Shown here: one piece after another, positions 26,584 through 35,652 of the stretch
Layout: every line of letters begins with the position of its first letter
How positions within the stretch are numbered: position 1 is the first letter of the stretch
DNA from: Kineococcus rhizosphaerae
Lineage (GTDB): Bacteria; Actinomycetota; Actinomycetes; Actinomycetales; Kineococcaceae
Length of the DNA stretch: 64,000 nt
NCBI RefSeq assembly: GCF_003002055.1
Contig: NZ_PVZF01000002.1
Span: 62,001 to 126,000 of the forward strand
Direction of reading: 5' to 3'
Notes under the pieces: model-generated
Databases searched by the model: none
What the model saw: only the letters and a program-made list of their open reading frames with translations
What the model was told of the DNA's origin: nothing
Position numbers and translations under genes: made by a program

Positions 26584-27794
26584 CAGTTCGCCCCTTCCCA
26601 GTTCGGGTTCTCCCACAGCACGGAACCGCCCTGCCCGAGCCCGACGCACATCGCCGTCAGCCCGTACCGCACCTCGGGGTGCTCGGAGAACTGCCGCGCG
26701 AGCTGGGTCATGAGCCGCACCCCGCTGGCCGCCAGCGGGTGGCCGATGGCGATCGCCCCGCCGTAGGGGTTGACCCGGGGATCGTCGTCGGCGATGCCGA
26801 AGTGGTCCAGGAAGCTCAGCACCTGCACCGCGAACGCCTCGTTGAGCTCGAACAACCCGATCTCGTCGATGCCGACCCCGACGCGGCGCAGCAGCTTCTC
26901 GGTGGAGGGGATCGGCCCCAGGCCCATGACCTCCGGTTCGACGCCGGCGAAGGCGAAGCCCACCAGGCGCATCCGCGGGGTGAGACCGAGCTCGGCGGCG
27001 CTCTCCTCGGCGGCCACGACGCACGCGGTCGCCCCGTCGGTGAGCGGGGAGGCGTTGCCCGCCGTCACCCGCCCGTACGGGCGGAACGGGGTCCGCAGGT
27101 TCGCCAGGGCCTCCAGCGTGGTCCCGGGCCGGGCGAGCTCGTCGGCCGTGGCCAGTCCCCAGCCCAGCTCGGAGCTCGGGGAGGCGACGGGGACCAGGTC
27201 GGCCGCGATCTGCCCGTTCGCGACGGCCTTGGCGAACTTCTCCTGGCTCCCGACGGCGAAGGCGTCGGCGCGCTCCTTGGTCAGCTGCGGGAAGCGGTCG
27301 TGCAGCGCCTCGGCGGTCTTGCCCATGTCGAGGGCGTCGGGGGAGACGATCCGCTCGGTGAGGAACCGCGGGTTGGGGTCCATCCCGGCCCCCAGCGGGT
27401 GGTGGCCCATGTGCTCGACGCCGCCGGCGAGGGCGACGTCGAGGGCCCCGACGGCGATGGAGGCCGCGGTCGTCGTGACGGCCGTCATGGCCCCGGCGCA
27501 CCAGCGGTCGATGGCGTAGCCGGGCGTGGTGACGGGCAGACCGGCCAGCAGTGCGGCGCTGCGACCGAGGACGAGTCCCTGGTCCCCGCTCTGGGTCGCG
27601 GCCGCGACGGCGACCTCCTCGATCCGTCCGGGGGGCAGGGACGGGTTGCGGCGCAGCAGCTCGCGCAGGCAGGCGACCACGAGGTCGTCGGCGCGGGTCC
27701 GGGCGTGCAGGCCGTCGGGACGGGCCTTGCCGAACGGCGTGCGGACGCCGTCGGCGAAGACGACGCTCCGTCCGGGGGGAGCGGTGTGGGCCAC
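26583..27794 (-). CDS. acetyl-CoA acyltransferase (thiolase, FadA-like)
   Basis: 403 residues. The nucleophile cysteine is in DRWCAGAMTAV near residue 93. The C-terminal histidine motif GGAIAIGHPLAASG and the second active cysteine in TAMCVGLGQGGS are intact. It cleaves 3-ketoacyl-CoA to acetyl-CoA and a shortened acyl-CoA. It is first in a two-gene operon with the FadB-like protein. A TetR gene lies 92 bases upstream on the same strand. Confidence 0.93.
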   Translation of the reverse strand: MAHTAPPGRSVVFADGVRTPFGKARPDGLHARTRADDLVVACLRELLRRNPSLPPGRIEEVAVAAATQSGDQGLVLGRSAALLAGLPVTTPGYAIDRWCAGAMTAVTTTAASIAVGALDVALAGGVEHMGHHPLGAGMDPNPRFLTERIVSPDALDMGKTAEALHDRFPQLTKERADAFAVGSQEKFAKAVANGQIAADLVPVASPSSELGWGLATADELARPGTTLEALANLRTPFRPYGRVTAGNASPLTDGATACVVAAEESAAELGLTPRMRLVGFAFAGVEPEVMGLGPIPSTEKLLRRVGVGIDEIGLFELNEAFAVQVLSFLDHFGIADDDPRVNPYGGAIAIGHPLAASGVRLMTQLARQFSEHPEVRYGLTAMCVGLGQGGSVLWENPNWEGAN

Positions 27795-27886
27795 AGGACC
27801 TCCTCGTCGCAGGTGTGCTCAGGGGCCACCGTACGCGTCGCGCGAGGTAAGCGGTACTCCGGGTCCCGGGTAATCCCCCGGGGGGC

Positions 27887-28594
27887 TCAGGCGCGGTGGG
27901 TCCGCCCGGCCAGCGCCTCGTGCAACTGCCCGGCGGACAGGGGGGCGCAGCGCAGGGGGGTGCTGCCCGCGGGGGTCGACCGCAGCCCGTCGAGCACGAG
28001 GCCGAGGTGGCGGGTCCAGTAGTCGCCCGTCACGGCGCAGCCGATGTCGGCGGCCACCTGCAGCGCCTTCAGCAGCACGACGAAGTCGGTCGCGCTGACG
28101 TCGGGCCGCAGCTGCCCGCTGGCCTGGGCCCGGGCGACGAGGGCCTCCAGGCGCGGTTCGAGCTCGCCGCGGGCCACCGCGATCCCCGAGTGCCCGTGGT
28201 GGGGGGACATCACGGCCTCGCGCAGGCCGCGGTCGTCGGCCATCTGCCGGCTCGCGCCCTCCAGGAACGCGACGAGGCCGGACCAGGCGTCGGGGTCGGC
28301 CAGCGCCTCGTCCGCCAGCCCCACGAGCCTGCGGATGCCGTCCTCGAACAGGGCCTCCACGAGGTCGTCCTTGTCGGAGAAGCGCCGGTAGACGGTGCCG
28401 ACGCCCAGGCACGCGTGCCGGGCGACGTCGTCGAGCGTGGCGGCCAGCCCCCGCTCGGCGAACACGGCCCGCGCGGCGGCCAGGATCCGCTGGCGGTTGC
28501 GCTCGGCGTCCTTGCGCAGCGGGCGGCAGCCGGACCCGCGCGGCGGGTCCGGCACGAGGCCGGGGGTCGACGAGCTGGTGTCCACGCTGCTCAC
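27887..28594 (-). CDS. TetR-family regulator, divergent from an MFS pump
   Basis: 235 residues. After a 30-residue basic/flexible N-terminus the helix-turn-helix reads [26 protein letters not shown]. The rest is the helical ligand domain (SetR_C_11-like pattern, weakly judged). It is divergent from the MFS transporter at 28698 with a palindrome between them, the usual pump/repressor layout. Control of the downstream thiolase operon is also possible. Confidence 0.88.
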   Translation of the reverse strand: MSSVDTSSSTPGLVPDPPRGSGCRPLRKDAERNRQRILAAARAVFAERGLAATLDDVARHACLGVGTVYRRFSDKDDLVEALFEDGIRRLVGLADEALADPDAWSGLVAFLEGASRQMADDRGLREAVMSPHHGHSGIAVARGELEPRLEALVARAQASGQLRPDVSATDFVVLLKALQVAADIGCAVTGDYWTRHLGLVLDGLRSTPAGSTPLRCAPLSAGQLHEALAGRTHRA

Positions 28595-28642
28595 GTCGGC
28601 AGTCTACGGCGAGAAGTGGAGGTCATGGCTCAACTTCGCTGC

Positions 28643-28676
28643 TAACCTGCCGATGGAAACGGAGAACCGATCTCCG
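28643..28676 (+). promoter_or_regulatory. MFS promoter -10 and TetR operator
   Basis: The -10 TAACCT (28643-28648) is followed by palindrome CGGAGAACCGATCTCCG (28660-28676): 6-bp arms and a 5-base centre, near the predicted transcript start. This position favours GTG 28698 over ATG 28653 as the MFS start. Confidence 0.55.
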
Positions 28677-28697
28677 CTGAGTGGAAGCAGTGCTCTC

Positions 28698-30254
28698 GTG
28701 ACGAGTCCCGAAACCCCGCCCCTGGACCCCGCCCGGGTCCCCCTCGACCACGGCGCGGGACGCATCCCCGCCCAGCGCGCAGCCCCGGCGGCCGCCGCGC
28801 CCCGTCCCGGCCGCTCGCCGTGGCTGGTCCTGGCCGTGCTGTCGGCCGCCCAGCTCATGGTCGTCCTCGACGCCACCGTGGTGAACATCGCCCTGCCGTC
28901 GGCGCAGTCCGCGCTCGGCTTCTCCGACGCCAACCGGCAGTGGGTCGTCACGGCCTACGCCCTCGCCTTCGGCAGCCTCCTGCTGCTGGGCGGGCGCCTG
29001 TCCGACGTCATCGGCCGCAAGCCCCTGTTCGTCACCGGGGTCGTCGGCTTCGCCCTCGCCTCCGCCCTCGGCGGTGCGGCGCAGGGGTTCGGCACGCTCG
29101 TCGCGGCCCGCGCGCTGCAGGGCGTCTTCGGGGCCATGCTCGCCCCGGCGGCCCTGTCGCTGCTGACCACCACGTTCACCGACCCGGCCGCCCGCACGAA
29201 GGCCTTCGGGATCTTCGGCGCCGTCGCCGGCGCCGGCGGCGGGTTCGGCCTGCTGCTCGGCGGTCTGCTCACCGAGCACCTGTCCTGGCGCTGGTGCCTG
29301 TACGTCAACGACGTCATCGCCGTCGTGGTCCTCGTCGCCGCAGTCGTCCTGCTCGAGCACAAGCGGTCCGACGACCGGGCCCCGCTGGACTGGTTCGGGA
29401 CCGTCCTGGCCGTCGTGGGCCTCGTGGGGATCGTCTACGGCCTGGGCAACGCCGAGACGCACGGCTGGTCCGCGGCGGGGACCTGGGGCTTCCTGGTCGC
29501 CGGCGTGGTCCTGATGGCCGTGTTCGTCTGGTGGCAGGCCCGGGCCGCGCACCCGCTGCTGCCGCTGCGCGTCGTCCTGGACCGCAACCGCGGCGGGTCG
29601 CTGCTGGCGATGGCCGTCGTCGGGGCCGGGATGTTCGGCGTCTTCCTCTTCCTCACGTACTACCTGTCCGCGCAGCTCGGCTACACCCCTGTGCGGACCG
29701 GGCTCGCCTTCCTGCCGATGATCGGGGCCATCTCGGTGACGGCTCCCGTCGTGGGTTCGCGCCTCCTGACGCGGGTGGGTCCCAAGCCGTTGATCCCGAC
29801 CGGGCTCGTCCTGGCCGCGGTCGGCATGGCCCTGCTGACCCGCATCGACGTGGACTCCTCCTACGCCTCGGTCGTGCTGCCCGGCCTCGTCGTCGAGGGC
29901 GTCGGCCTCGGCTTCATCTTCTCGGCGGCCATGGCCAGCGCCGTCCAGGGCGTGGACCGCGCCGACGCGGGGGTCGCCGGGGCCATGGCGAACACCGTGC
30001 AGCAGATCGGTGGCTCGATCGGCACGGCGCTGCTGTCGGCCCTGGCCGGCAGCGCGGCCACGCGCTACGCCCAGGACCACGCCGCGCAGATGGCCACCGC
30101 CGCCGGCAAGGCCCAGGCCGTCGTCGCCAGCTACCACGCCGCGTTCTGGGTGTGCGCCGCGATCTTCCTCGTGGGCGCGCTCGTCACGGCGCTGGTCCTG
30201 CGCCGCGGCGCCCCGGAGGTCGACCCGGACGCCGCGCCCGTCATCGCCCACTGA
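28698..30254 (+). CDS. MFS drug exporter, DHA2 (EmrB/QacA) family
   Basis: 518 residues from GTG 28698 (ATG 28653 possible). It has 14 hydrophobic helices from about residue 38. The start helix VLDATVVNIALPSAQ, motif A GGRLSDVIGRKPLF and motif C-like GAVAGAGGGFGLLLGG identify a proton-coupled multidrug exporter. Unlike the exporter at 8741-11305 it has no C-terminal beta-sandwich tail. It is regulated by the divergent TetR (inferred) and ends in a shared bidirectional terminator. Confidence 0.92.
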   Translation: MTSPETPPLDPARVPLDHGAGRIPAQRAAPAAAAPRPGRSPWLVLAVLSAAQLMVVLDATVVNIALPSAQSALGFSDANRQWVVTAYALAFGSLLLLGGRLSDVIGRKPLFVTGVVGFALASALGGAAQGFGTLVAARALQGVFGAMLAPAALSLLTTTFTDPAARTKAFGIFGAVAGAGGGFGLLLGGLLTEHLSWRWCLYVNDVIAVVVLVAAVVLLEHKRSDDRAPLDWFGTVLAVVGLVGIVYGLGNAETHGWSAAGTWGFLVAGVVLMAVFVWWQARAAHPLLPLRVVLDRNRGGSLLAMAVVGAGMFGVFLFLTYYLSAQLGYTPVRTGLAFLPMIGAISVTAPVVGSRLLTRVGPKPLIPTGLVLAAVGMALLTRIDVDSSYASVVLPGLVVEGVGLGFIFSAAMASAVQGVDRADAGVAGAMANTVQQIGGSIGTALLSALAGSAATRYAQDHAAQMATAAGKAQAVVASYHAAFWVCAAIFLVGALVTALVLRRGAPEVDPDAAPVIAH

Positions 30255-30265
30255 CCCGGGCTCCC

Positions 30266-30300
30266 GCAGCGCTGGTCCCCCTCGCGGGGATCAGCGCTGC
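30266..30300. terminator. bidirectional terminator, MFS / TetR
   Basis: 15-base arms (30266-30280 and 30286-30300) with one mismatch and loop CTCGC. The right arm overlaps the last codons of the convergent TetR gene. Confidence 0.7.
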
Positions 30301-30854
30301 GTCGTTCCCAGCAGGTCCGCGAGCTCGTCGAAGGCCGCGGCCAGCACCGTCGGCAGGTCGCTGCCCGGCCGGGCGGCCCACCGGGTGAAACCCACCTTGA
30401 AGACCGCGACCCCGGTCTCGGCCGCCAGCAGTGCGCTCGGGTCGGGGACGCCCTTCGCGCGCAACGCCGAGCGGAGCGCGGTGACGAGGCCGTCCATCTT
30501 CGTGAGCTCGCGTTCGCGCAGCTCGGGGTGGGTCGCGATGACGGCGTCGCGGGTGCGGGCGCGCTCGGGGTTGGTCTCCACGGCCGCGGCGGCGCTGCCC
30601 AGGGCCGCCCGCACGAGCTCGAGCGCGGAACCCTCGGACCGGGCGACGACGTCGGCCAGGTGGGCCTCGAGGAGTTCGCCGCCGTGGAACAGCGCGTCCC
30701 GCTTGTCGGCGAAGTGCCGGAAGAACGTCCGCTCGGTCACCCCGGCGCGCTCGGCGATCTCGGCGGCCGTGGTCGCCTCGAAACCGCGTTCGGCGAACAG
30801 CTCCAGCGCGTTCTGCGCGAGGCGCCCGCGCGTGCCCGGTTCCCAGCGACCCAC
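30291..30854 (-). CDS. TetR-family regulator of the adjacent oxidoreductase
   Basis: 187 residues from GTG 30854. Longer readings would translate through the operator region. The helix-turn-helix is TTAAEIAERAGVTERTFFRHFADKRDAL. The C-terminal domain is helical. It is divergent from the NAD-dependent oxidoreductase at 30937, with two palindromes between, so it probably represses both genes. Confidence 0.88.
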   Translation of the reverse strand: MGRWEPGTRGRLAQNALELFAERGFEATTAAEIAERAGVTERTFFRHFADKRDALFHGGELLEAHLADVVARSEGSALELVRAALGSAAAAVETNPERARTRDAVIATHPELRERELTKMDGLVTALRSALRAKGVPDPSALLAAETGVAVFKVGFTRWAARPGSDLPTVLAAAFDELADLLGTTQR

Positions 30855-30868
30855 GTGGGGATCGTACT

Positions 30869-30918
30869 GATGACAGTGACCGACATCAGGTGCTAGCGTC
30901 ATGTCTGTCACTGACATC
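30869..30918 (+). promoter_or_regulatory. divergent promoter with two TetR-type palindromes
   Basis: Imperfect palindromes GATGACAGTGACCGACATC (30869-30887) and CATGTCTGTCACTGACATC (30900-30918) share the TGTC.GT half-sites and are 31 bases apart centre to centre, three helical turns. Rightward -35 TGACAG (30871-30876) and -10 TAGCGT (30894-30899), spaced 17, lie on and between them. Confidence 0.65.
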
Positions 30919-30936
30919 GTCTTCAGGAGGCAGACC

Positions 30937-31818
30937 GTGCAGGTCTTCGTCACCGGCGCGTCCGGGCTCATCGGCAGCGCCTTCGTCCCCGAACTCCTGG
31001 CCGCCGGCCACCAGGTCCTGGCCCTGGCCCGCTCCGACGCCTCGGCCGCCGTCCTGGCCGAGCGCGGTGTCGAGGTGCTGCGCGGCGACCTCGGCGACCT
31101 CGACGTCCTGCGGGCCGGCGCCCGCGCCGCCGACGCCGTCGTCCACCTCGCCTTCCAGCACGACTTCACCGACTTCGCCGGTGCCGTCGCCGTCGACCGC
31201 GCCGCCATCGACACCCTCGGCGCCGCCCTGGCGGGCACCGGGCGGCCGTTCACCATCGCCTCCGGCACCCCGGCGGTACCCGGCCGCGCCGCCACCGAGG
31301 AGGACTTCCCCCAGGTGCCGCCGCCGCTCGGCGGCCGGATGGACAACGCGCTGGCCACCCTGGCCCTGGCCGACCGGGGCGTGCGCTCCTCGATCGTGCG
31401 CCTGCCCCGCACCGTCCACGCCGACGGCGGCCGCGGCGGGTTCGCCGGGCTCCTCGTGCGGACCGCCCGGCGCACCGGCGTCTCCGGCTACGTCGCCGAC
31501 GGGTCCGCCCGCTGGCCCGCCGCCCACGTCGGCGACGTCGCCCGCCTGTTCCTGCTCGCCCTCGACGTGCCCGCCGGCACCACGCTGCACGCCGTCGGCG
31601 ACGAGGGCGTCTCGGTCCTGGACACCGCGACGGCCATCGGGAGGGGTCTCGACGTGCCCGTGCAGCCGGTCGAGGCCGAGGCGCTCGGCTTCCTGGGGCA
31701 GCTCGCGACCCTGGACCAGCCCGCCTCCAGCGCCCTCACGCGGGAGCGGTTCGGGTGGGAGCCCGAGGGGCCCTCGCTCCTGGAGAACCTCGGCGCGGGG
31801 AACTACGTCCTGGACTGA
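30937..31818 (+). CDS. NAD(P)-dependent oxidoreductase/epimerase (extended SDR)
   Basis: 293 residues from GTG 30937, preceded by AGGAGG. An upstream ATG at 30901 would lie in the operator. The Rossmann motif VTGASGLIGSAFVPELL is at the start, followed by VLRGDLGDLDVLRAG and VVHLAFQHDF. The usual YxxxK dyad is not obvious in the expected place; instead there is GRMDNALATLAL. The atypical-SDR group includes NAD-binding proteins without that dyad. Substrate unknown. Controlled by the divergent TetR (inferred). Confidence 0.8.
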   Translation: MQVFVTGASGLIGSAFVPELLAAGHQVLALARSDASAAVLAERGVEVLRGDLGDLDVLRAGARAADAVVHLAFQHDFTDFAGAVAVDRAAIDTLGAALAGTGRPFTIASGTPAVPGRAATEEDFPQVPPPLGGRMDNALATLALADRGVRSSIVRLPRTVHADGGRGGFAGLLVRTARRTGVSGYVADGSARWPAAHVGDVARLFLLALDVPAGTTLHAVGDEGVSVLDTATAIGRGLDVPVQPVEAEALGFLGQLATLDQPASSALTRERFGWEPEGPSLLENLGAGNYVLD

Positions 31819-32049
31819 CGGGCCCGGCCCCTCAGTGCGGGCACGGCTGCGTCCGTTTGACGCGGACCGTCGAGGCCGGGTTCGCCGCCGGCGCCCCGGC
31901 CGGCCGGGTCACCAGGTCGCCCCCGCGGTCGGGGCAGCGGCCGAACCCCGTCGCGCGCCGGCGGCAGGCCGAGGCGGCAGCACCCGCAGGACGGCCGTCG
32001 CTCCGGCACGCCCCGCCGGTAGCGGGAAGACTCGCGCCGTCCCGCCCGT
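31819..32049. other. gap before the ileS leader, possible broken zinc-ribbon gene
   Basis: There is no clean gene. On the minus strand a frame ending at 31832 has nearly all G/C third positions over about 50 codons and reads ACRRRATGFGRCPDRGGD and then STVRVKRTQPCPH, but it has no start codon. A neighbouring frame starting at GTG 32009 reads PERRPSCGCCRLGL. A single frameshift would join them into a short Cys-rich protein. It may be a decayed gene or chance. Confidence 0.3.
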
Positions 32050-32060
32050 TACGATGACCG

Positions 32061-32267
32061 CACAGGCGACGATCCGGCCATCACCGGTGAGCCTCCGGAA
32101 GAACGGGCGCCAGCGCCCCAGTAGAACCGGGCGGGTCCGGCCCGCGTGAGCACGCCGGACGAGAGCGGTCACCCCCGTCGCGGGGTGGCAAGCGGGGTGG
32201 TACCGCGGCACCGCCGGCCCCGGCGGCGTCGTCCTCGCGGCTGGAGCGGTTCAGTCGAGGAGACACG
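32061..32267 (+). promoter_or_regulatory. T-box riboswitch of ileS, short stem I, translational type
   Basis: The transcript probably starts near 32061 (-10 TACGAT at 32050-32055). A short hairpin CCGG-CCATCA-CCGG presents the isoleucine codon ATC (32080-32082) as specifier. The conserved linker AGTAGAACCGGG follows at 32120-32131, then the T-box core GGGGTGGTACCGCGG (32194-32208), whose TGG pairs with the uncharged tRNA CCA end. Downstream, TCCTCG (32232-32237) can pair with CGAGGA (32256-32261) of the ileS ribosome-binding site. Uncharged tRNA-Ile should free this site. Short stem I and translational control are established for actinobacterial ileS T-boxes. Confidence 0.88.
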
Positions 32268-35200
32268 GTGTCCGAGGACGTGACGGAAGCGACCCCGACC
32301 TCAGGTGAGGTCACGACCAGCCCCAGCTTCCCCGAGATCGAGCGCCGCGTCCTCGACTCCTGGAAGGCCGACGACACGTTCCGCGCCAGCGTCGAGGCCC
32401 GGGCGGGCTCCGCGGCCGGGGAGTTCGTCTTCTACGACGGCCCGCCCTTCGCCAACGGCCTGCCGCACTACGGCCACCTGCTGACCGGCTACGTCAAGGA
32501 CCTCGTCCCGCGCTACAAGACCATGCGCGGGTTCGGCGTCGAACGCCGCTTCGGCTGGGACACCCACGGCCTGCCCGCCGAGGTCGAGGCCGAGAAGCAG
32601 CTCGGGATCACCCACAAGTCCGAGATCGACGCGCTCGGCGTCGCGACGTTCAACGACGCCTGCCGCACCTCCGTCCTGAAGTACACGAAGGAGTGGGAGG
32701 AGTACGTCACCCGGCAGGCGCGCTGGGTCGACTTCGACAACGACTACAAGACCCTCGACACCGACTACATGGAGTCGGTCATGTGGGCCTTCAAGACGTT
32801 GTGGGACAAGGGGCTCGTCTACGAGGGGTTCCGCGTCCTGGCCTACTGCTGGCGCTGCGAGACGCCCCTGAGCAACTCCGAGACGCGCCTGGACGACGTC
32901 TACCGCAACCGGCAGGACCCCGCCGTCACCGTCGGCTTCGCCTTCACCGACGCCGGCGACGACCTCGACGGCGTCCTCGGGCTCATCTGGACCACCACGC
33001 CCTGGACGCTGCCCAGCAACCTGGCGATGGCCGTGCACCCCGACCTGGAGTACGTCGTGGTCGACGGCGGCGCCGCGCACGAGGGGAAGCGGTTCCTGCT
33101 CGCCGCCGACCGCGTGGGCCACTACGCCCGCGAACTCGGCGAGGACCCGCAGGTCCTGTCCCGCCACCGGGGCGCGGACCTGCTGGGCCGCACCTACACC
33201 CCGCCGTTCCCGTACTTCGCCGGCCGCGAGAACGCCCACCAGGTGCTGGCCGCCGACTACGTCACCACCGACTCCGGCACCGGCGTCGTCCACATCGCGC
33301 CCGCCTTCGGCGAGGACGACAAGCTCGTCACCGACGCCGCCGGGATCGTCCCCGTCGTGCCCGTCGCCTCCAACGGCACCTTCACCGCCGAGGTCACCGA
33401 CTTCGCCGGGATGCACGTCTTCGACGCCAACAAGGAGATCAACCGCGCCCTGAAGAACGGCCTGCCCTCCGGCGCCGTGCTGCTGCGGCAGGAGACCTAC
33501 GACCACTCCTACCCGCACTGCTGGCGCTGCGGGAACGCCCTCATCTACCGCGCCGTCTCCTCCTGGTTCGTCAAGGTCACCGCGATCCGCGACCGCATGG
33601 TCGAGCTCAACGAGCAGATCACCTGGGTCCCCGAGCACGTCAAGCACGGCTCCTTCGGCAAGTGGCTCGAAGGCGCGCGCGACTGGTCCATCAGCCGCAA
33701 CCGCTACTGGGGCAGCCCCATCCCCGTGTGGACCTCCGACGACCCGGCCTACCCGCGCGTCGACGTCTACGGCTCCCTCGACGACCTCGAACGCGACTTC
33801 GGCGTCCGCCCGGCCGACCTGCACCGCCCGTACATCGACGACCTCACCCGGCCCAACCCCGACGACCCCACCGGCAAGTCGACCATGCGCCGCGTCCCGG
33901 AGGTCCTCGACTGCTGGTTCGAGTCCGGCTCCATGCCGTTCGCCCAGGTGCACTACCCGTTCGAGAACACCGAGTGGTTCGAATCGCACTACCCGGGCGA
34001 CTTCATCGTCGAGTACATCGGGCAGACCCGCGGCTGGTTCTACACCCTGCACGTCCTGGCCACGGCCCTGTTCGACCGGCCCGCGTTCACCACGTGCGTC
34101 TCGCACGGGATCCTGCTCGGCGACGACGGCCGCAAGATGAGCAAGTCGCTGCGCAACTACCCCGACGTGTCCGAGGTCCTGGACCGCGACGGCTCCGACG
34201 CCATGCGCTGGTTCCTCATGAGCTCGCCCGTCCTGCGCGGCGGGAACCTCATCGTCACCGAGCAGGGCATCCGCGACTCCGTGCGCCAGGTCCTGCTGCC
34301 GCTGTGGAACACCTTCCAGTTCTTCCAGCTGTACGCCGGGACCTCCAGCCACACCCCGCGCTGGCGCACGAGCTCCACCGACGTCCTCGACCGCTACGTC
34401 CTGGCCAAGCTGCACGACACCGTCGTGGCGGTCACCGAGCAGCTCGACGCCTACGACATCGCCGGGGCCTGCGAGAGCGCCCGGCAGTTCCTGGACTCCC
34501 TCACCAACTGGTACGTCCGGCGCTCGCGCTCGGCGTTCTGGGACGGGGAGTCCGAGCGCGCCAAGGACGCCTTCGACACCCTCTACACGGTGCTGGAGAC
34601 GACGACGCGGATGCTCGCCCCGCTGCTGCCGCTGTTCTCCGAGGAGATCTGGCGGACCCTGACCGGCGGCCGGTCGGTGCACCTGACCGACTGGCCCGAC
34701 GCCGTGGACCTGCCCGCCGACCCCGGGCTCGTGAGCGCCATGGACGAGGCGCGCGCGACCTGCTCCAGCGTCCTGGCGCTGCGCAAGGCCAACGGCCTGC
34801 GCGTGCGGCTGCCGCTGTCGACGGTGGAGGTCCTCGTCGCCGACCCGGCTGCGCTGGAACCGTTCGCGCAGCTCGTCGCCGACGAGGTCAACGTCCGGTC
34901 CGTGAGGCTGGGCACGATCGACAAGGCCGTGGAGCACGGGGTCGTCGCCAAGCTCACCGTCAACGCCCGGGCCGCCGGTCCCCGGCTGGGCAAGAACGTC
35001 CAGCAGGCGATCAAGGGGGCCAAGAGCGGGGACTGGGAGGAGCGCCCGGACGGCACCGTGGTCTCCGGCGGCATCGAACTCGTCGAGGGCGAGTACGAGC
35101 TGTCCACCGTCGTCGAGGGCGGCGGGACCGGGCTGGCGACGTCCCCGCTCGAGGGCGGGGGTTTCGTCGTCCTCGACACGACGGTGACGCCGGAACTGGC

Positions 35201-35477
35201 GGCCGAGGGCATCGCCCGCGACGTCGTCCGGCTCGTGCAGCAGGCCCGCCGCGAGGCCGGCCTGCACGTCGCGGACCGCATCCGGCTGACGGTCGCGGCC
35301 GACGGGCCGGTGTGGGAGGCGCTCGTGACGCACCAGAACCTCGTCGTGGCCGAGACCCTGGCCCAGCAGTTCGGGTCCAGCGGGTCGGCCGACGCGCTGG
35401 CGGCCGAGCGGGCGACGCTCGTGGGGTCCGTCGAGGGGCACGAGGTCCGGATCGGCGTGGAGAAGGTGGAGTCCTGA
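32268..35477 (+). CDS. ileS: isoleucine--tRNA ligase (type 2)
   Basis: 1069 residues, GTG start behind GAGGAG. HIGH-type HYGH near residue 66 and KMSKSLRN near 622. The cysteine-bearing [14 protein letters not shown] and [12 protein letters not shown] are visible. Length and the segment [20 protein letters not shown] fit the long eukaryote-like type-2 IleS of mycobacteria and streptomycetes, a group associated with low mupirocin sensitivity. It charges tRNA-Ile and edits valine. It is regulated by the upstream T-box. The folC gene follows after a 159-base repeat-bearing gap. Confidence 0.97.
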   Translation: MSEDVTEATPTSGEVTTSPSFPEIERRVLDSWKADDTFRASVEARAGSAAGEFVFYDGPPFANGLPHYGHLLTGYVKDLVPRYKTMRGFGVERRFGWDTHGLPAEVEAEKQLGITHKSEIDALGVATFNDACRTSVLKYTKEWEEYVTRQARWVDFDNDYKTLDTDYMESVMWAFKTLWDKGLVYEGFRVLAYCWRCETPLSNSETRLDDVYRNRQDPAVTVGFAFTDAGDDLDGVLGLIWTTTPWTLPSNLAMAVHPDLEYVVVDGGAAHEGKRFLLAADRVGHYARELGEDPQVLSRHRGADLLGRTYTPPFPYFAGRENAHQVLAADYVTTDSGTGVVHIAPAFGEDDKLVTDAAGIVPVVPVASNGTFTAEVTDFAGMHVFDANKEINRALKNGLPSGAVLLRQETYDHSYPHCWRCGNALIYRAVSSWFVKVTAIRDRMVELNEQITWVPEHVKHGSFGKWLEGARDWSISRNRYWGSPIPVWTSDDPAYPRVDVYGSLDDLERDFGVRPADLHRPYIDDLTRPNPDDPTGKSTMRRVPEVLDCWFESGSMPFAQVHYPFENTEWFESHYPGDFIVEYIGQTRGWFYTLHVLATALFDRPAFTTCVSHGILLGDDGRKMSKSLRNYPDVSEVLDRDGSDAMRWFLMSSPVLRGGNLIVTEQGIRDSVRQVLLPLWNTFQFFQLYAGTSSHTPRWRTSSTDVLDRYVLAKLHDTVVAVTEQLDAYDIAGACESARQFLDSLTNWYVRRSRSAFWDGESERAKDAFDTLYTVLETTTRMLAPLLPLFSEEIWRTLTGGRSVHLTDWPDAVDLPADPGLVSAMDEARATCSSVLALRKANGLRVRLPLSTVEVLVADPAALEPFAQLVADEVNVRSVRLGTIDKAVEHGVVAKLTVNARAAGPRLGKNVQQAIKGAKSGDWEERPDGTVVSGGIELVEGEYELSTVVEGGGTGLATSPLEGGGFVVLDTTVTPELAAEGIARDVVRLVQQARREAGLHVADRIRLTVAADGPVWEALVTHQNLVVAETLAQQFGSSGSADALAAERATLVGSVEGHEVRIGVEKVES

Positions 35478-35484
35478 TGAGCGA

Positions 35485-35533
35485 GAAGGCGTCGACCGCG
35501 GCGTCCCGTACGAGCGAACGGACGGCATCGTGA
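35485..35533 (+). repeat. 49-bp direct repeat, copy 1
   Basis: Starts with GAAGGCGTCGACC and ends with GGACGGCATCGTGA, just after the ileS stop. It matches copy 2 at 46 of 49 positions, 119 bases apart. Between the copies lie overlapping stems (GGAGCG 35561-35566 with CGCTCC at 35573-35578 or 35593-35598; CGGTGGA 35565-35571 with TCCACCG 35596-35602). Confidence 0.85.
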
Positions 35534-35603
35534 TGAGCGAGGAGGGACGCGTCGGCGTCTGGAGCGGTGGAACGCTCCGACGCAGTCGTGTGCGCTCCAC
35601 CGT

Positions 35604-35652
35604 GAAGGCGTCGACCAGGGCGTCCCGTACGAGCGAATGGACGGCATCGTGA
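35604..35652 (+). repeat. 49-bp direct repeat, copy 2
   Basis: Its 3' end supplies the folC start region (ATGGACGGCATCGTGA), so the duplication created or displaced the folC translation start. Both candidate starts, ATG 35637 and GTG 35649, lie inside the copy. Confidence 0.85.

Noticed and set aside
31803-32009. 68-codon minus-strand frame as an intact gene
   Set aside because: Third-position composition is poor after the first 13 codons; kept only as part of a possible broken gene.
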